Shown: in pieces, positions 1-8,897 of the stretch
Layout: each line of letters opens with the position of its first letter
How positions within the stretch are numbered: position 1 is the stretch's first letter
Assembly: GCA_021773235.1 (NCBI GenBank)
Contig: JAJFKL010000041.1
Coordinates: 1 to 64,000 of the forward strand
DNA length: 64,000 nt
Direction of reading: 5' to 3'
From: Gammaproteobacteria bacterium
GTDB lineage: Bacteria > Pseudomonadota > Gammaproteobacteria > Eutrophobiales > Eutrophobiaceae
Made by a program: the position numbers and the translations under genes
Notes under the pieces: generated by a model
What the model was told of the DNA's origin: nothing
The model's input: only the letters and a program-made list of their open reading frames with translations
Database searches by the model: none

Positions 1-267
1 GCACTTCGTTGTGTTGATATTGTTCGTCCTTATCATGAACTTGAATATGTATCTGCATGCAAGGAATTGGATGTCGATATTTTCGTTATTGGAGAAGATT
101 GGGGCGACAAACCTCATAATCTAGATGTGGAGTTTTACTTAAAAAATAAAGGGAAAAAAATTGTTCAAGTTGATTATAACTCCCGAACTTCATCCACTAG
201 AATAAAACAAAATGTTAAAGATCAGCCGCATCGAAGCACGCATAGAGAACAACTTATTGTCCATTAG
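1..267 (+). CDS. Cytidylyltransferase-like protein, C-terminal part (partial)
   Basis: The frame is open from the first base of the window and ends with TAG at 265-267, so only the last 88 codons are present. The sequence carries the late motif of the nucleotidyltransferase superfamily, R-T-S-S-T-R-I-K, which corresponds to the RTxxxSTT-type substrate-binding motif of glycerol-3-phosphate and related cytidylyltransferases (TagD-like). Before it is a VIGEDW segment typical of the Rossmann-type fold. The last 15 residues are basic and low in similarity to the family. The likely reaction is transfer of CMP from CTP to a phosphorylated sugar or alcohol for a cell-surface precursor. The N-terminal HxGH motif would lie outside the window, so the exact substrate is unknown. 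Confidence 0.7.
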   Translation, partial: ALRCVDIVRPYHELEYVSACKELDVDIFVIGEDWGDKPHNLDVEFYLKNKGKKIVQVDYNSRTSSTRIKQNVKDQPHRSTHREQLIVH

Positions 268-318
268 TCACCGTTCTCCTCATTAGTATTGTTTATAAGT
301 TAACGTTAGCTGACACCA

Positions 319-852
319 TTAATTGCGCTCTCTTTCATTCAAGTAGTTCATCAACACCATATAGGTGAAGCCCCATAACGGCTTCTCACCTAAACGTATG
401 TAGGGAAACTCACGCTTATCATATTCTGGGGCGATCACACCTTTGTCGTGATTATCCGGATTGCTAAGAAAAGACAACTCCAGCCAACATGCCGTTGCGA
501 TCTCAGTCTCGTCTAGAGTAAGGTCTAGTCGTTCAGGGATTTCCCATAGAAACGGCGCAACAATAACTGGATGTTTTTGCAGGCGACCAGCTTTTGATAT
601 TGGTAAAGCTCGTTCGTAATGTTCAGGTGGCAAGTGACAGCCACACTCTTCCAGGACTTCGCGTTGACAGGTTGCTAATAGATCAGTATCTGACTCATCC
701 ACCTTACCACCCGGAAAGGCCCACTGTCCCGACCATGGGTCAGAGTCATGATCCGCCCGGCGTACCAACAATATTGACGGCGACTCGCGCGTGACAACAA
801 GGGCCACCGCCGCACTTGGATGTTCATTCTCATTAATTTCATTCACAGTCAT
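319..852 (-). CDS. Nudix hydrolase
   Basis: This 177-residue protein has a Nudix signature at residues 48-72, with GGK-VD, a REVLEE core and a following CG. The helix contains the REUxEE glutamates that bind the metal. The first glutamate of the classic box is replaced by the D-rich spacing GGKxDxxD, seen in CoA-pyrophosphatase-like (NudL/YeaB) members, and the preceding GQWAFPGGK also fits that group. It probably cleaves a nucleoside diphosphate linked to another moiety. The substrate cannot be fixed from sequence. It lies convergent with the partial gene upstream and is not clearly in an operon. Confidence 0.85.
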   Translation of the reverse strand: MTVNEINENEHPSAAVALVVTRESPSILLVRRADHDSDPWSGQWAFPGGKVDESDTDLLATCQREVLEECGCHLPPEHYERALPISKAGRLQKHPVIVAPFLWEIPERLDLTLDETEIATACWLELSFLSNPDNHDKGVIAPEYDKREFPYIRLGEKPLWGFTYMVLMNYLNERERN

Positions 853-973
853 ACTTTATCTAATACTGATAAAAAAGAGTACTGCATGTTAATGATGTAG
901 CAGAAACAATGAGATTTTTTGAGAATAAAAACGAGAAAGGTGAGAACTGAGCCGTGTCTGTGTTTTATCTTAG

Positions 974-1300
974 TTATCCCAGCTCAGGATTAAAAGAGCG
1001 CATGAGACGATACCAACCGTAACTCATAGCGAGTGCAAGAGGTAATACAAGGACAACCGCAAATAATCCCTTTTCACCACCACGAAAACCGCCCTGAGCA
1101 TTAGCATGAATTTCAAACATCTCTGGATATATCATCTCAAATAACCAAAGATTCGCTACTATGCCAAAGAAAAAGACAGGTACGGCTAATAAACAGAAAA
1201 TTGCTTTGAAAAAGAGTGGCATTTCAATATTTCGCCAGAGGATCACTGTGACAATAATATAAATGCAAAACCCTAAACCATATATGACGTCATAACTCAT
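974..1300 (-). CDS. Small membrane protein, three predicted helices
   Basis: A 108-residue protein with hydrophobic stretches at about residues 4-22, 31-55 and 77-95, each long enough to cross the membrane. A glycine-rich and charged loop (around residues 66-76) separates the last two. I do not recognise a family. It lies alone between the Nudix gene and an unknown protein on the same strand, with about 120 bases on each side, so it is probably transcribed separately. Confidence 0.6.
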   Translation of the reverse strand: MSYDVIYGLGFCIYIIVTVILWRNIEMPLFFKAIFCLLAVPVFFFGIVANLWLFEMIYPEMFEIHANAQGGFRGGEKGLFAVVLVLPLALAMSYGWYRLMRSFNPELG

Positions 1301-1420
1301 GTATGAATGAACTCTATATTAAACTGAGATTCTCATCGTATCGACTTTTTACTGGAAACCTTTAAGTATTTCTGGCTAGAGTGATAAAGGGTTCTAGCCC
1401 CATAACTTTTCTTGCTGTAA

Positions 1421-2179
1421 TCAAGCCAACCTATACAGAATCGGCATTGCCACAATATTGTTTACTGTGAAATTTTTTAGTACAAAATTATTTAAACTTG
1501 GTTTGAATATTAGTGAGGGTAAGACATCGATAAGCTTATCCCATCTACAATGATTGACCAGATTGTACTGAGAGCCACCTTCAACTGGTTGTATTGGTGT
1601 AGAGTTTGTCAAATTAGCTTTTGCAGTCCACCAACCGGCCGTGTATTCCCATACATCCAGCAAGGTCTGAGTATCTTCCGTATAAAAATAGTTAAATAGA
1701 AAAATACCATTTGAGTCCTTACTAACCTCATCAATCCGATTAGCATTTTTTGCAACCATTGAATGTGTATATGTGGCTTCTTCATTAAGAAGGTGTTCAA
1801 TTTTTTTGACCTCAGACGAATCCCTCACCGTTAAAGCATCATCAACGGAGATACATTCAATAAGAATCACGATATCGAATTTAGCAAGATGGACGTCATA
1901 GCCCTTTTTCTCTATCAGTTCCAAGCCTGGTTTTGCACCTGGTGGAATAATAATCGCGTCAAACAGATCCGCTCGTCGAACCGAGGAAGATGATGATTTT
2001 AATTCACCACAAAGTTCTTTAAGTTCAGCGAGTAGTGCACTTTTAGAAGCGCTATTAGATAAAAAAGGACGAGGTATTTCTACTTCTGCAGCAAGTTGTA
2101 TATATCCATACGAATTAGGCGGTTTAATCATGCCTTGTTCTTTAATACTATGTGCAAGGTGAGAATTAACAATTTCCAT
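1421..2179 (-). CDS. Hypothetical protein, 252 residues
   Basis: The frame is open back to 2227, but I place the start at the internal ATG at 2179. A CTGAGG element sits about 9 bases before it and the product then begins MEIVNSHL. The protein has no clear signal peptide or membrane span, a serine-rich patch near residues 60-65 (SSSSS) and mixed alpha/beta composition with an IILIEC-type strand in the middle. I do not recognise the family. Its neighbours (NTF2-like protein and NAD(P)-binding protein) are on the same strand, but about 90 bases separate it from the nearest. Confidence 0.6.
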   Translation of the reverse strand: MEIVNSHLAHSIKEQGMIKPPNSYGYIQLAAEVEIPRPFLSNSASKSALLAELKELCGELKSSSSSVRRADLFDAIIIPPGAKPGLELIEKKGYDVHLAKFDIVILIECISVDDALTVRDSSEVKKIEHLLNEEATYTHSMVAKNANRIDEVSKDSNGIFLFNYFYTEDTQTLLDVWEYTAGWWTAKANLTNSTPIQPVEGGSQYNLVNHCRWDKLIDVLPSLIFKPSLNNFVLKNFTVNNIVAMPILYRLA

Positions 2180-2266
2180 ATGAATAACCTCAGTATATTT
2201 TTGTTGAATATGCCTGATTGTAAACAAATAAAAAGGCGCTGACTCCCTTAGTTTTGTTTAATTTTC

Positions 2267-2650
2267 CTAATACATAGAATTATCATTTTTTGATCCCCCG
2301 GGGATTTCCTGCATCGAATCCCAATGTTCGACAATTTTTCCGGCTTCATCAAAACGAAAAAAATCCATCGTCACATACTGTTCGTCGCCAGGCCACGTTT
2401 GATGAGTATGGAGTGCGACAAGATCACCCTCCGCAACCGCGCGTATAAACTCGATACTCTTGCCAGGGTAACCTTTTGCCATCTCGTCAAAGTAGTCGAT
2501 AAATGCTTGCTTGCCATCGGCAACCAATGGATTGTGCTGTATGTATTCAGCGCCGACATAAAGATCAACTGCTTTGGATGGGTCGCCCAAATAGGACGTT
2601 CGATAAAATTCAATCGCGTTGCGTTTATTTGATTCCAAATCGTGTTCCAT
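2267..2650 (-). CDS. SnoaL/NTF2-like family protein
   Basis: A 127-residue protein with the layout of SnoaL-like polyketide cyclase or NTF2-fold proteins. An N-terminal helix ending in an FYRTSY segment is followed by YIQHNP, a strand-rich centre with HTHQTW, and the closing strand FFRFDEAGKIVEHWDSMQ. The last motif (D-x-F-R-F-x-x-G-K-I-x-E-H-W-D) is highly typical of the family. Such proteins bind small hydrophobic ligands or act as simple isomerases or hydratases, and the ligand is unknown here. The NAD(P)-binding gene begins upstream on the same strand with 35 bases between them, so they may be co-transcribed. Confidence 0.8.
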   Translation of the reverse strand: MEHDLESNKRNAIEFYRTSYLGDPSKAVDLYVGAEYIQHNPLVADGKQAFIDYFDEMAKGYPGKSIEFIRAVAEGDLVALHTHQTWPGDEQYVTMDFFRFDEAGKIVEHWDSMQEIPGGSKNDNSMY

Positions 2651-2685
2651 TCCACTCTCCCGTAATAAACCTGTTCCCTATCACA

Positions 2686-3411
2686 CTATGCATGGTTGTA
2701 AATTACCGGCATTTTTCCTTTCCATGTATCCCATAGATCTGAGTTGACGACTAGATTTGACATGAAATTTGCGACGTTAATTCGGCTAGTTGATCCAGCA
2801 TCAAAAATAGGATTTCTAGTCGGTGAGGGATGAATATCATATTCGCTAACATTGTCTTCATCTGTAAGGCCATCCGGACGGACTGCCACCCATTCAATGC
2901 ATTTGTGTGTTTGTCCAACATGAAGTCGAAGAAAATCAGCCGCCTCTTCATTATCTACATGTGGTGGCAGCAATAAACGCAAAAGCGATATAACAAATAG
3001 TTGCGAAAGTGGCGGTTTCTCAGGGATATCACGATTACTGTTGCCTGTTGTATTCATCAGGATAATCTTAACTTTCTTATCTGCGTCAATAGATTCCAGG
3101 ATGCGTGATATTTTTTCTATCGTGTTTGTAACTAATAATCTCGGTTTACCAAACATACCTTTGAAAGTTAATTTATGTCCTAAGCAAGAAAGTACGGCAT
3201 CACAGCCTTCGAGGCAGATAGCGAGATCGTCCTCTGACATGTCAGAAATGTTTGCCCTAATTAAATCCAAATTTGGCTGTATATCATTTGCCTGTGAAAA
3301 TGTGCTTGTAGCACGAACAATAGCGACAACCTTAATATCCTGTTGCAGCAGTTGTTGCACAAGTAATTTACCAGTGGCCCCGCTTGCTCCTACGATTAAT
3401 ACTTTTTTCAT
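2686..3411 (-). CDS. NAD(P)-binding atypical SDR / NmrA-like protein
   Basis: The 241-residue product starts with a Rossmann motif, V-G-A-S-G-A-T-G, at residues 7-14, the GxxGxxG pattern of atypical short-chain dehydrogenases. Further on it has a CDAVLSCLG strand and a VAVRPDGL segment typical of NmrA or epimerase-like folds. There is no obvious YxxxK catalytic pair, so it may be a redox sensor or an isoflavone-reductase-like enzyme. It lies between the LOG-family gene and the SnoaL-like gene on the same strand and could form a short operon with the latter. Confidence 0.8.
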   Translation of the reverse strand: MKKVLIVGASGATGKLLVQQLLQQDIKVVAIVRATSTFSQANDIQPNLDLIRANISDMSEDDLAICLEGCDAVLSCLGHKLTFKGMFGKPRLLVTNTIEKISRILESIDADKKVKIILMNTTGNSNRDIPEKPPLSQLFVISLLRLLLPPHVDNEEAADFLRLHVGQTHKCIEWVAVRPDGLTDEDNVSEYDIHPSPTRNPIFDAGSTSRINVANFMSNLVVNSDLWDTWKGKMPVIYNHA

Positions 3412-3450
3412 ATTGTTCCTGTGATGATTGAATTAATAGATCTAAAACCG

Positions 3451-3990
3451 TTAATAAGCTTCCATCAAAGTCAGAAGTTTTTCTGGACTATCCTCAACCA
3501 GTAACATTTCGCGATGATACGTTTTTACAAATTGTTCTTCTACAGCATGATCTAAAAAAGAACATAACTTATCGTAATAACCGCCAACGTTGAGCAAGCC
3601 ACATGGTTTTTGATGAAAGCCCAGTTGCGACCAGGTAAGCACTTCGAATAATTCTTCTTGAGTACCCAAGCCACCGGGAAGTGCAATAAACCCATCGGAG
3701 AGATCCATCATGACTTGCTTTCTTTCGTGCATCGAACCGACGACTTTTAGCTCTGTTAAGCCGTTATGAGCGACCTCTTTATTGGCCAATGCTTGAGGTA
3801 TAACGCCTATCACTTCACCGCCGACAGATAAAACCGCATCTGCAATCTCGCCCATAATACCGACACTGGCCCCACCATAAACCAGGCCAATACCACGGAG
3901 TGTTAGTACTTTTGCAAGACTACGCGCTGCGTATGCATACTCAGGCCGTTTACCAGTACTTGAACCACAATAAACACATACCTTTTTCAT
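3451..3990 (-). CDS. LOG family protein (TIGR00730), nucleotide 5'-monophosphate phosphoribohydrolase-like
   Basis: A 179-residue protein of normal family length. It carries both LOG hallmarks: SMHERK at about residues 86-91 and the PGGxGTxxE motif as PGGLGTQEE at 105-113. These proteins were once annotated as lysine decarboxylases. Characterised members release the base from nucleoside 5'-monophosphates, including cytokinin precursors. The start at 3990 gives the usual N-terminus MKKVCVYCGSS. The gene is followed after about 40 bases by the NAD(P)-binding protein gene. Confidence 0.9.
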   Translation of the reverse strand: MKKVCVYCGSSTGKRPEYAYAARSLAKVLTLRGIGLVYGGASVGIMGEIADAVLSVGGEVIGVIPQALANKEVAHNGLTELKVVGSMHERKQVMMDLSDGFIALPGGLGTQEELFEVLTWSQLGFHQKPCGLLNVGGYYDKLCSFLDHAVEEQFVKTYHREMLLVEDSPEKLLTLMEAY

Positions 3991-4288
3991 GAAAAATACT
4001 TAGATTGTTGAAATTCACACCTAGAATAACATTGCTAATTACCAAACACTGCAGCGGTTTTTTACTAATTAAAGGGCTCTCCACCCTAAAAAACAGCTGT
4101 TTTTCAGAAAAATGACCTAAAAAGATAGTCTTTCCGGGCGGAAATCTATAAGGTGCGGTCATTAGTAAAAATTTGTAGCGGTTCCCGGTAGTTTAGACGC
4201 AATGTAAAAGCAGCCTCTTCCGTAACAGTTCCACAACAATTTACATGCTAATACATTGTTTTATAAATAATTTAAGGGGTATCCAAAA
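3991..4288. other. Intergenic region before the cold-shock gene
   Basis: About 300 bases without a convincing gene. A 70-codon frame on the minus strand (3950-4162) overlaps the LOG gene start and looks like a chance reading frame. An AAAGGGCTCT string at 4072-4081 resembles the half-motif of the dispersed repeats seen later in the window. The stretch from about 4190 to 4288 is probably the promoter and long 5' leader of the cold-shock gene. Long structured leaders are typical of that family, but I could not fold it. Confidence 0.4.
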
Positions 4289-4492
4289 ATGGCTACAGGT
4301 ACAGTAAAATGGTTTAACGATAGTAAAGGTTTTGGTTTTATATCACCATCTGATGGCAGCGCTGATGTATTTGTTCATCATAGCTCTATACAGGCGGATG
4401 GTTTCAAGTCTCTAGCCGAAGGACAAAGCGTGAGCTTTGATACCGAGCAGGGTGAAAAAGGACCTAGTGCAATCAACGTAGTTGCACAATAG
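4289..4492 (+). CDS. Cold-shock protein, CspA family
   Basis: This 67-residue protein is a single cold-shock domain. RNP1 is visible as KGFGFI (residues 13-18) and RNP2 as VFVHH (27-31), and the N-terminus is the standard GTVKWFN. It should bind single-stranded RNA or DNA and act as an RNA chaperone. An AAGGGG ribosome-binding site lies at 4273-4278, ten bases before the ATG. A clear intrinsic terminator follows, so the gene is monocistronic. Whether it is cold-induced cannot be read from the sequence. Confidence 0.97.
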   Translation: MATGTVKWFNDSKGFGFISPSDGSADVFVHHSSIQADGFKSLAEGQSVSFDTEQGEKGPSAINVVAQ

Positions 4493-4570
4493 AAAAAATC
4501 AGACAGTTTTGCCTACATGGATTTAGGTAGTAGAGCGACACAAGAAGCAAAACCGAAAATTGTCTTGAAA

Positions 4571-4597
4571 AGCCTCGCAACTGCGAGGCTTTTTTAT
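4571..4597 (+). terminator. Intrinsic terminator of the cold-shock gene
   Basis: AGCCTCGC and GCGAGGCT form an eight-base-pair stem with loop AACT, directly followed by TTTTT. It ends the cold-shock transcript about 80 bases after the stop codon. Confidence 0.9.
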
Positions 4598-4719
4598 TTC
4601 TGTAACAATAAACACGCTGTCCTTATCAATCTTCCTTTGGCCTCCAGCCAACTTAAAATTCATATTTTGCAATAAGAAAAAAAGCATCTATAGTTATAGA
4701 CATATGATATCAAATCTAT

Positions 4720-5418
4720 TTGATGTTTATGGCCGTCAACACAAAGCCTGTTGATAATCAGCCAATCGTTATTGACTATCTGGGAAGAAACCCAAATTTC
4801 TTTCTAGACAACCCTACTCTGCTCTCAAAACTAAACCTCCCACATATTAATGGAAGAAACATCAGTTCATTGATCGAATACCAGGTTGACCATTTAAGAA
4901 AAAATGAGCAATTACTGAAAACGCAACTAGAAACATTAAGCAAAAATCAGGTTCAAAGTGATCGGTTGGCAGATGAAGCCTATAGACAGTCCTTTGCATT
5001 AATGGATGCCACATCTATAGAATCGCTTTACGACACCTTGTTTCTATTCCTAAAACGCGAGTATCAATGTAGCCATTTAATGATATTTTTCTTTGCCGAA
5101 AAACGGCCTTATCAGGACTATCGCAATCTTCGATTCAAACCAATTCATTCAAAATTACGCTATTTATTCTCGGGACTGTATAACATCAACAAACCACTAT
5201 GCGATAGCCTTCCATCAGAATACATAGACATATTGTTTGGCGAAGAATCGAATAAAATAAAATCCACTGCTTCTCTACCGATAAACAATGATGAACCGCT
5301 AGGTTTATTTATATTAGGTAGTCAGGAGTACAATGCATACCGACAAGGATTTTCAATTAGCCTATTAAATCATTTAAAAAACGTATTCGTAAAACAGTGT
5401 AATACGCTACTTAGGTAA
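4720..5418 (+). CDS. DUF484 family protein
   Basis: This 232-residue protein has the N-terminal signature of DUF484: a YLGRNPNFF segment, then LLSKLNLPH, then SLIEYQVDHLR and a coiled region. The C-terminal half resembles a degenerate GAF domain, as in this family. In many gammaproteobacteria DUF484 sits between dapF and xerC. Here it stands alone between the cold-shock gene and mtdB, which is unusual. Three in-frame ATGs (4720, 4723, 4729) compete for the start, and 4729 (MAVNTK) is possible. Function is unknown. Confidence 0.85.
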   Translation: MMFMAVNTKPVDNQPIVIDYLGRNPNFFLDNPTLLSKLNLPHINGRNISSLIEYQVDHLRKNEQLLKTQLETLSKNQVQSDRLADEAYRQSFALMDATSIESLYDTLFLFLKREYQCSHLMIFFFAEKRPYQDYRNLRFKPIHSKLRYLFSGLYNINKPLCDSLPSEYIDILFGEESNKIKSTASLPINNDEPLGLFILGSQEYNAYRQGFSISLLNHLKNVFVKQCNTLLR

Positions 5419-5499
5419 TTTAAAAATAAAGAGTGATTTATTAAAAACAATTACAGGGTTCTGTAAGAACTCCGCATATCTAGCGGTGCAAAGAAAAAG

Positions 5500-6396
5500 T
5501 TATTTTGCGGCAAAAGTCCTTGCAACTTCAAAGGCCTTTTCGTGATCAATATAGATTGGTTTATCTGATTCCCGCATCATTTCAAACAGCCGGTGATGAA
5601 CTTTGTTCTTTATATGACCAATCTTCAAAGCACCTATACCAACGGCCTTTTTCGGTGTAAAACCGAGTTCCTTGCCCATATCATTAATACCAACCCCTTC
5701 AATACCCTCGGGCGGAACAGCGTTTGCGTCTGTCGCAACTATCAACTCTGGCGCTTGTTGCAATTGAGATTTGGAAACAACCTGGAGTCCTGCCTTTGCT
5801 GCATTGATTATGACATCTGCTGTCTCTAATAATTTTTCAATAGCCTCATCCGAACCAATATTCTCACCCTGCATATTTACCTCAAAACGTGCATTATATT
5901 CATCCGCTATCGCTTGTCCGACTTTCTTTCCCCGTGTACTGCCAAGATAGACCTCCGCACCACATTTTGATGCCAGGATACCGGAACACACACCAACCGG
6001 CCCGGTTCCTCCGAGTATATGAATTTTCTTGCCTTCCAGTGATTCGCTTGTTATGTTTTTTACCCAGACTTCTACACAGGCCACCATTGCCGCTGCCGTT
6101 GTAATTGCACCACTTGGATCAGCAAATATTGATACCTCAAATGGTGGGAACATAGCGGCCTTAGCACGGTAAAACATGTCTATGGCTAAACCATAATCAC
6201 GACCACCAATAAAAATACCCGTGCGTTGCGAGCCTTGTGAGTAGATAAGATCTTGTGTCAGGTAGTGGATGTCATCGAGACCAACTTCTGTATAAGGGAT
6301 CACCCCTTCAATATTGGCACTATGCGCCATATTAACGTCAAACGGGCTGACATTGTTTGTAGGGGTAAATATATGCACAAAATAACGATCGTCCAT
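5500..6396 (-). CDS. mtdB: NAD(P)-dependent methylene-tetrahydromethanopterin dehydrogenase (MtdB type)
   Basis: The 298-residue protein matches MtdB across its length. The N-terminal domain has the SPFDVNMA motif, then IPYT-V-L-D, LTQD-IYS, RTGIFIGG and a PPF-x-x-FADP-G segment. The NADP-binding domain begins with GGTGPVG. A VATDANAVPP motif and a GIGALKIGHIKNK segment follow, as in characterised MtdB rather than MtdA. The enzyme oxidises methylene-H4MPT to methenyl-H4MPT in formaldehyde oxidation of methylotrophs. It stands alone, convergent with the DUF484 gene. Its presence agrees with the serine-cycle genes and pqqA elsewhere in the window. Confidence 0.92.
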   Translation of the reverse strand: MDDRYFVHIFTPTNNVSPFDVNMAHSANIEGVIPYTEVGLDDIHYLTQDLIYSQGSQRTGIFIGGRDYGLAIDMFYRAKAAMFPPFEVSIFADPSGAITTAAAMVACVEVWVKNITSESLEGKKIHILGGTGPVGVCSGILASKCGAEVYLGSTRGKKVGQAIADEYNARFEVNMQGENIGSDEAIEKLLETADVIINAAKAGLQVVSKSQLQQAPELIVATDANAVPPEGIEGVGINDMGKELGFTPKKAVGIGALKIGHIKNKVHHRLFEMMRESDKPIYIDHEKAFEVARTFAAK

Positions 6397-6491
6397 GTTT
6401 CATCATAGCATGGCAAAAATTAATTATGTAACCCAAGCGAGTGACAAATTAATGATGCCTGGCTCTGACTCCTTATTATTTGATTAATAAT

Positions 6492-6821
6492 CTATTGAAA
6501 GCTTACATTTTTATAATACGGGGAGTCCATGCCCTTACTTCCCTCTTCTACCACATCACCATTAAACAGCTTCACCGACAAATTACCATTAATTTTCTTT
6601 GTGAATGGCACCAGAAGTTCATCAATATACTTTTGAGCACAATCAAGCGATGTGAATTCATAAAAACCACCGACAGAATGGTTATTAATTCCGCTAAGCC
6701 AAGTCTTAGACTTCAAGCCCTCAAACTTCTTCATTTCAGGATTGATAGATTGCCAATCGATCTGATCAAATGGAACTGAGACCTGATACTCAGCATAAAG
6801 AAATATTTTTTCCTGGCCCAT
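6492..6821 (-). CDS. YdhR-like dimeric alpha/beta-barrel protein
   Basis: A 109-residue protein preceded by a strong AGGAGGT ribosome-binding site seven bases before its ATG. The pattern resembles YdhR-type putative mono-oxygenases of the dimeric ferredoxin-like barrel fold: an N-terminal strand, a helix containing INPEMKKF, then LKSKTWLSG, GGFYEFTS and a helix with A-x-x-YIDELLVPF. The usual TW and GG-YxF elements are present. No cofactor residue can be assigned. It follows mtdB on the same strand but is separated by a gap of about 95 bases, and a role in C1 metabolism is not implied. Confidence 0.6.
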   Translation of the reverse strand: MGQEKIFLYAEYQVSVPFDQIDWQSINPEMKKFEGLKSKTWLSGINNHSVGGFYEFTSLDCAQKYIDELLVPFTKKINGNLSVKLFNGDVVEEGSKGMDSPYYKNVSFQ

Positions 6822-7068
6822 TGTTTACCTCCTAAAAAGAAAAATCACATTAGTCCCTACTTATTCATATTCTAATGAAGCGCCCAAGAAAGGTATACGG
6901 CAGTGTGGCATTTAATCGATTATCGATGAACAAATACCTTTTAAATCATGTGTTTTCAGACAATAAAGCGCTGCCCATTCTCTTACTATTTGTTAATAAC
7001 TATTTATTACATTAACGTTTATATGACATACTCACATACTCGCTAACATCACAATAAAAGAAATAATT

Positions 7069-7749
7069 ATGCGCTCTGCCACACTCATGTTTTTAATTCT
7101 ATTAACTACATTCTCAGTCTCAGCAAAAATGTACAAATGGGTTGATGATGAGGGGAATGTCACATACTCTCAGACGCCTCCACCCGCGGATAGTAATATA
7201 GAAAAACAGGACATAAAAGTAGCGGGGCAAACTATAAAACCTCACAAAAAAGGCAAGCACCTATACTGTGGAAAAAGTAGATTGCCCAAAGTAAGCGACC
7301 GAGTTGATAGTGCAGTCTCCATGTTAGAAGAAAATGTTATTGGCTGGAAAGATTCAATCGCTAGTATAAAAGAACAACGCGGCGAATATACAAAAAAGAA
7401 TTCTAAAGATTTCAGTACCAAAAGATATACCGAAAGAATCAAATCATATGATAATAAAATTAAAGAAAACTCATGCAAAATAGAATGGGCAAAATCTGAA
7501 CTTGTAAACCTTGAAGATGATAAAACAAAAATATATGAAAATTATGACAACCTAGGTAATGCCATAAAAGAGCTTGAGCACGAAAAAAATATAGCTTGTG
7601 GCTCTAATAATTACGAAGGTATTGTTGTCATGGATGATGAGTCTCGAGAATATTTTAAATGCATAAAAAAATTCGATCGTGAAATAAAAAAGATTGAGAA
7701 AAAATTACGTACTGTAAAAAGACAAAAAGAAGTGATTGATAATTATTAG
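7069..7749 (+). CDS. DUF4124-domain secreted coiled-coil protein
   Basis: The 226-residue product opens with a signal peptide (MRSATLMFLILL to about S-V-S-A) and then the compact DUF4124 domain MYKWVDDEGNVTYSQTPPP. The rest (about residues 80-226) is highly charged, rich in K and E, and predicted to be a long coiled coil with a few cysteines. It should be periplasmic or attached to the envelope. Its stop codon TAG is followed immediately by the ATG of the next gene, so the two are translationally linked. Function is unknown. Confidence 0.8.
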   Translation: MRSATLMFLILLTTFSVSAKMYKWVDDEGNVTYSQTPPPADSNIEKQDIKVAGQTIKPHKKGKHLYCGKSRLPKVSDRVDSAVSMLEENVIGWKDSIASIKEQRGEYTKKNSKDFSTKRYTERIKSYDNKIKENSCKIEWAKSELVNLEDDKTKIYENYDNLGNAIKELEHEKNIACGSNNYEGIVVMDDESREYFKCIKKFDREIKKIEKKLRTVKRQKEVIDNY

Positions 7750-8772
7750 ATGCTAATAAAAAGAATTGTAAAACTTATAGCAATAGCATTATTTTTTTGG
7801 ATCGTTCTTTATGGTCCAAGTTATTTACAATATTATTCGATTGAAAAAACTCAGGTCGAATTAGGTGATCTACTTGAAAGCACAACCGTCGCTAGTTCAC
7901 TAAAATATAAAATAGCATCCTACTATAAGGAAAATGGTAAATTTCCTAGAGACAATGAATCACTGGCCGTAGGTGCACCAGAAACATTTGCGCAGTCAAA
8001 AGTTTCCAAAGTACTGATTGGTCCTGGAGGGCGCATTGAGATTTCACTGAATGACGTCATTGTCGAAAAATCATCCATCTATTATAAACCCTACATTTCT
8101 TATTCCGGCGTCGGCAGTGAAGTCAATTGGCAATGTTATTCCTTCTCTATAGAACAATCATACCTAGACCAATCAAGATCAGGCTGTGAATACAGAAAAG
8201 ATAAAACTCATCCAGGTTCTCCTCAACCTCCACCATGGGCCGTTGCTAACTCTGAAAACCTCATTAATGCTATATACCGAAAACGCCGCGGCATGGTTTT
8301 ACATTTCCTTAATGAAGGCATTAATGTAAATGTTAAAGGAAATGGCCAATTACCTTTACAGGTTGCTATTGAAGAAAATAATCTAGATATAGTTGAGGCC
8401 CTGATTAATGAAAACGCCAATGTGCACGCTCGTATATCAAATCAAAAAAATATGACCATGCTTATGTTTGCTGCAAGTAAGAAAAGAATTAACTCGAATA
8501 TCATTAATCTATTATTAAAAAAAGGTGCTGACATCAGATTCCAGGACGATGATGGACTCACGGCACTAATGCATGCTGCAAGGGTCGATAATTCTCATGT
8601 TGTAACTATCTTGATGCAGAATGGTGCGGACATTAATATGGTCGATAATAGAGGTAATACTGCCGTAAACCATGCTTTATCAAGTGGTAGTAATAAAAGC
8701 ACCTCATATTACAAACTCACTAAAGATCTTGATAAGAACAAAGACATCATCTATATATTGCCCGACAACTAA
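7750..8772 (+). CDS. Membrane-anchored protein with pilin-like region and ankyrin repeats
   Basis: The 340-residue protein starts with one membrane helix (about residues 8-28). Residues 35-130 resemble the globular part of a type IV pilin or minor pilin, with an A-S-x-K-x-x-I-x-x-Y-Y-x-x-N-G-x-F-P pattern. Residues 170-330 hold about four ankyrin repeats, seen as LPLQVAIEENN, ALINENANVHAR, TALMHAARVDN and LMQNGADIN. Ankyrin repeats normally mediate protein binding. The start codon abuts the stop of the DUF4124 gene, suggesting the two envelope proteins work together. The combination of domains is unusual. Confidence 0.75.
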   Translation: MLIKRIVKLIAIALFFWIVLYGPSYLQYYSIEKTQVELGDLLESTTVASSLKYKIASYYKENGKFPRDNESLAVGAPETFAQSKVSKVLIGPGGRIEISLNDVIVEKSSIYYKPYISYSGVGSEVNWQCYSFSIEQSYLDQSRSGCEYRKDKTHPGSPQPPPWAVANSENLINAIYRKRRGMVLHFLNEGINVNVKGNGQLPLQVAIEENNLDIVEALINENANVHARISNQKNMTMLMFAASKKRINSNIINLLLKKGADIRFQDDDGLTALMHAARVDNSHVVTILMQNGADINMVDNRGNTAVNHALSSGSNKSTSYYKLTKDLDKNKDIIYILPDN

Positions 8773-8897
8773 TAAAGAGAACGGATGACTTAATTCAATA
8801 GTTATTTAACTCAAAATTATTCCGTGCTTTTTACATCCGACCAAATCTAGTTCATAGTGCTTGCAGATTTAAATTAGTAACATTATTTAGCCCGTCC

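Noticed and set aside
3950-4162. 70-codon minus-strand frame before the cold-shock gene
   Set aside because: It overlaps the start of the LOG-family gene in another frame, has no ribosome-binding site and no recognisable sequence.
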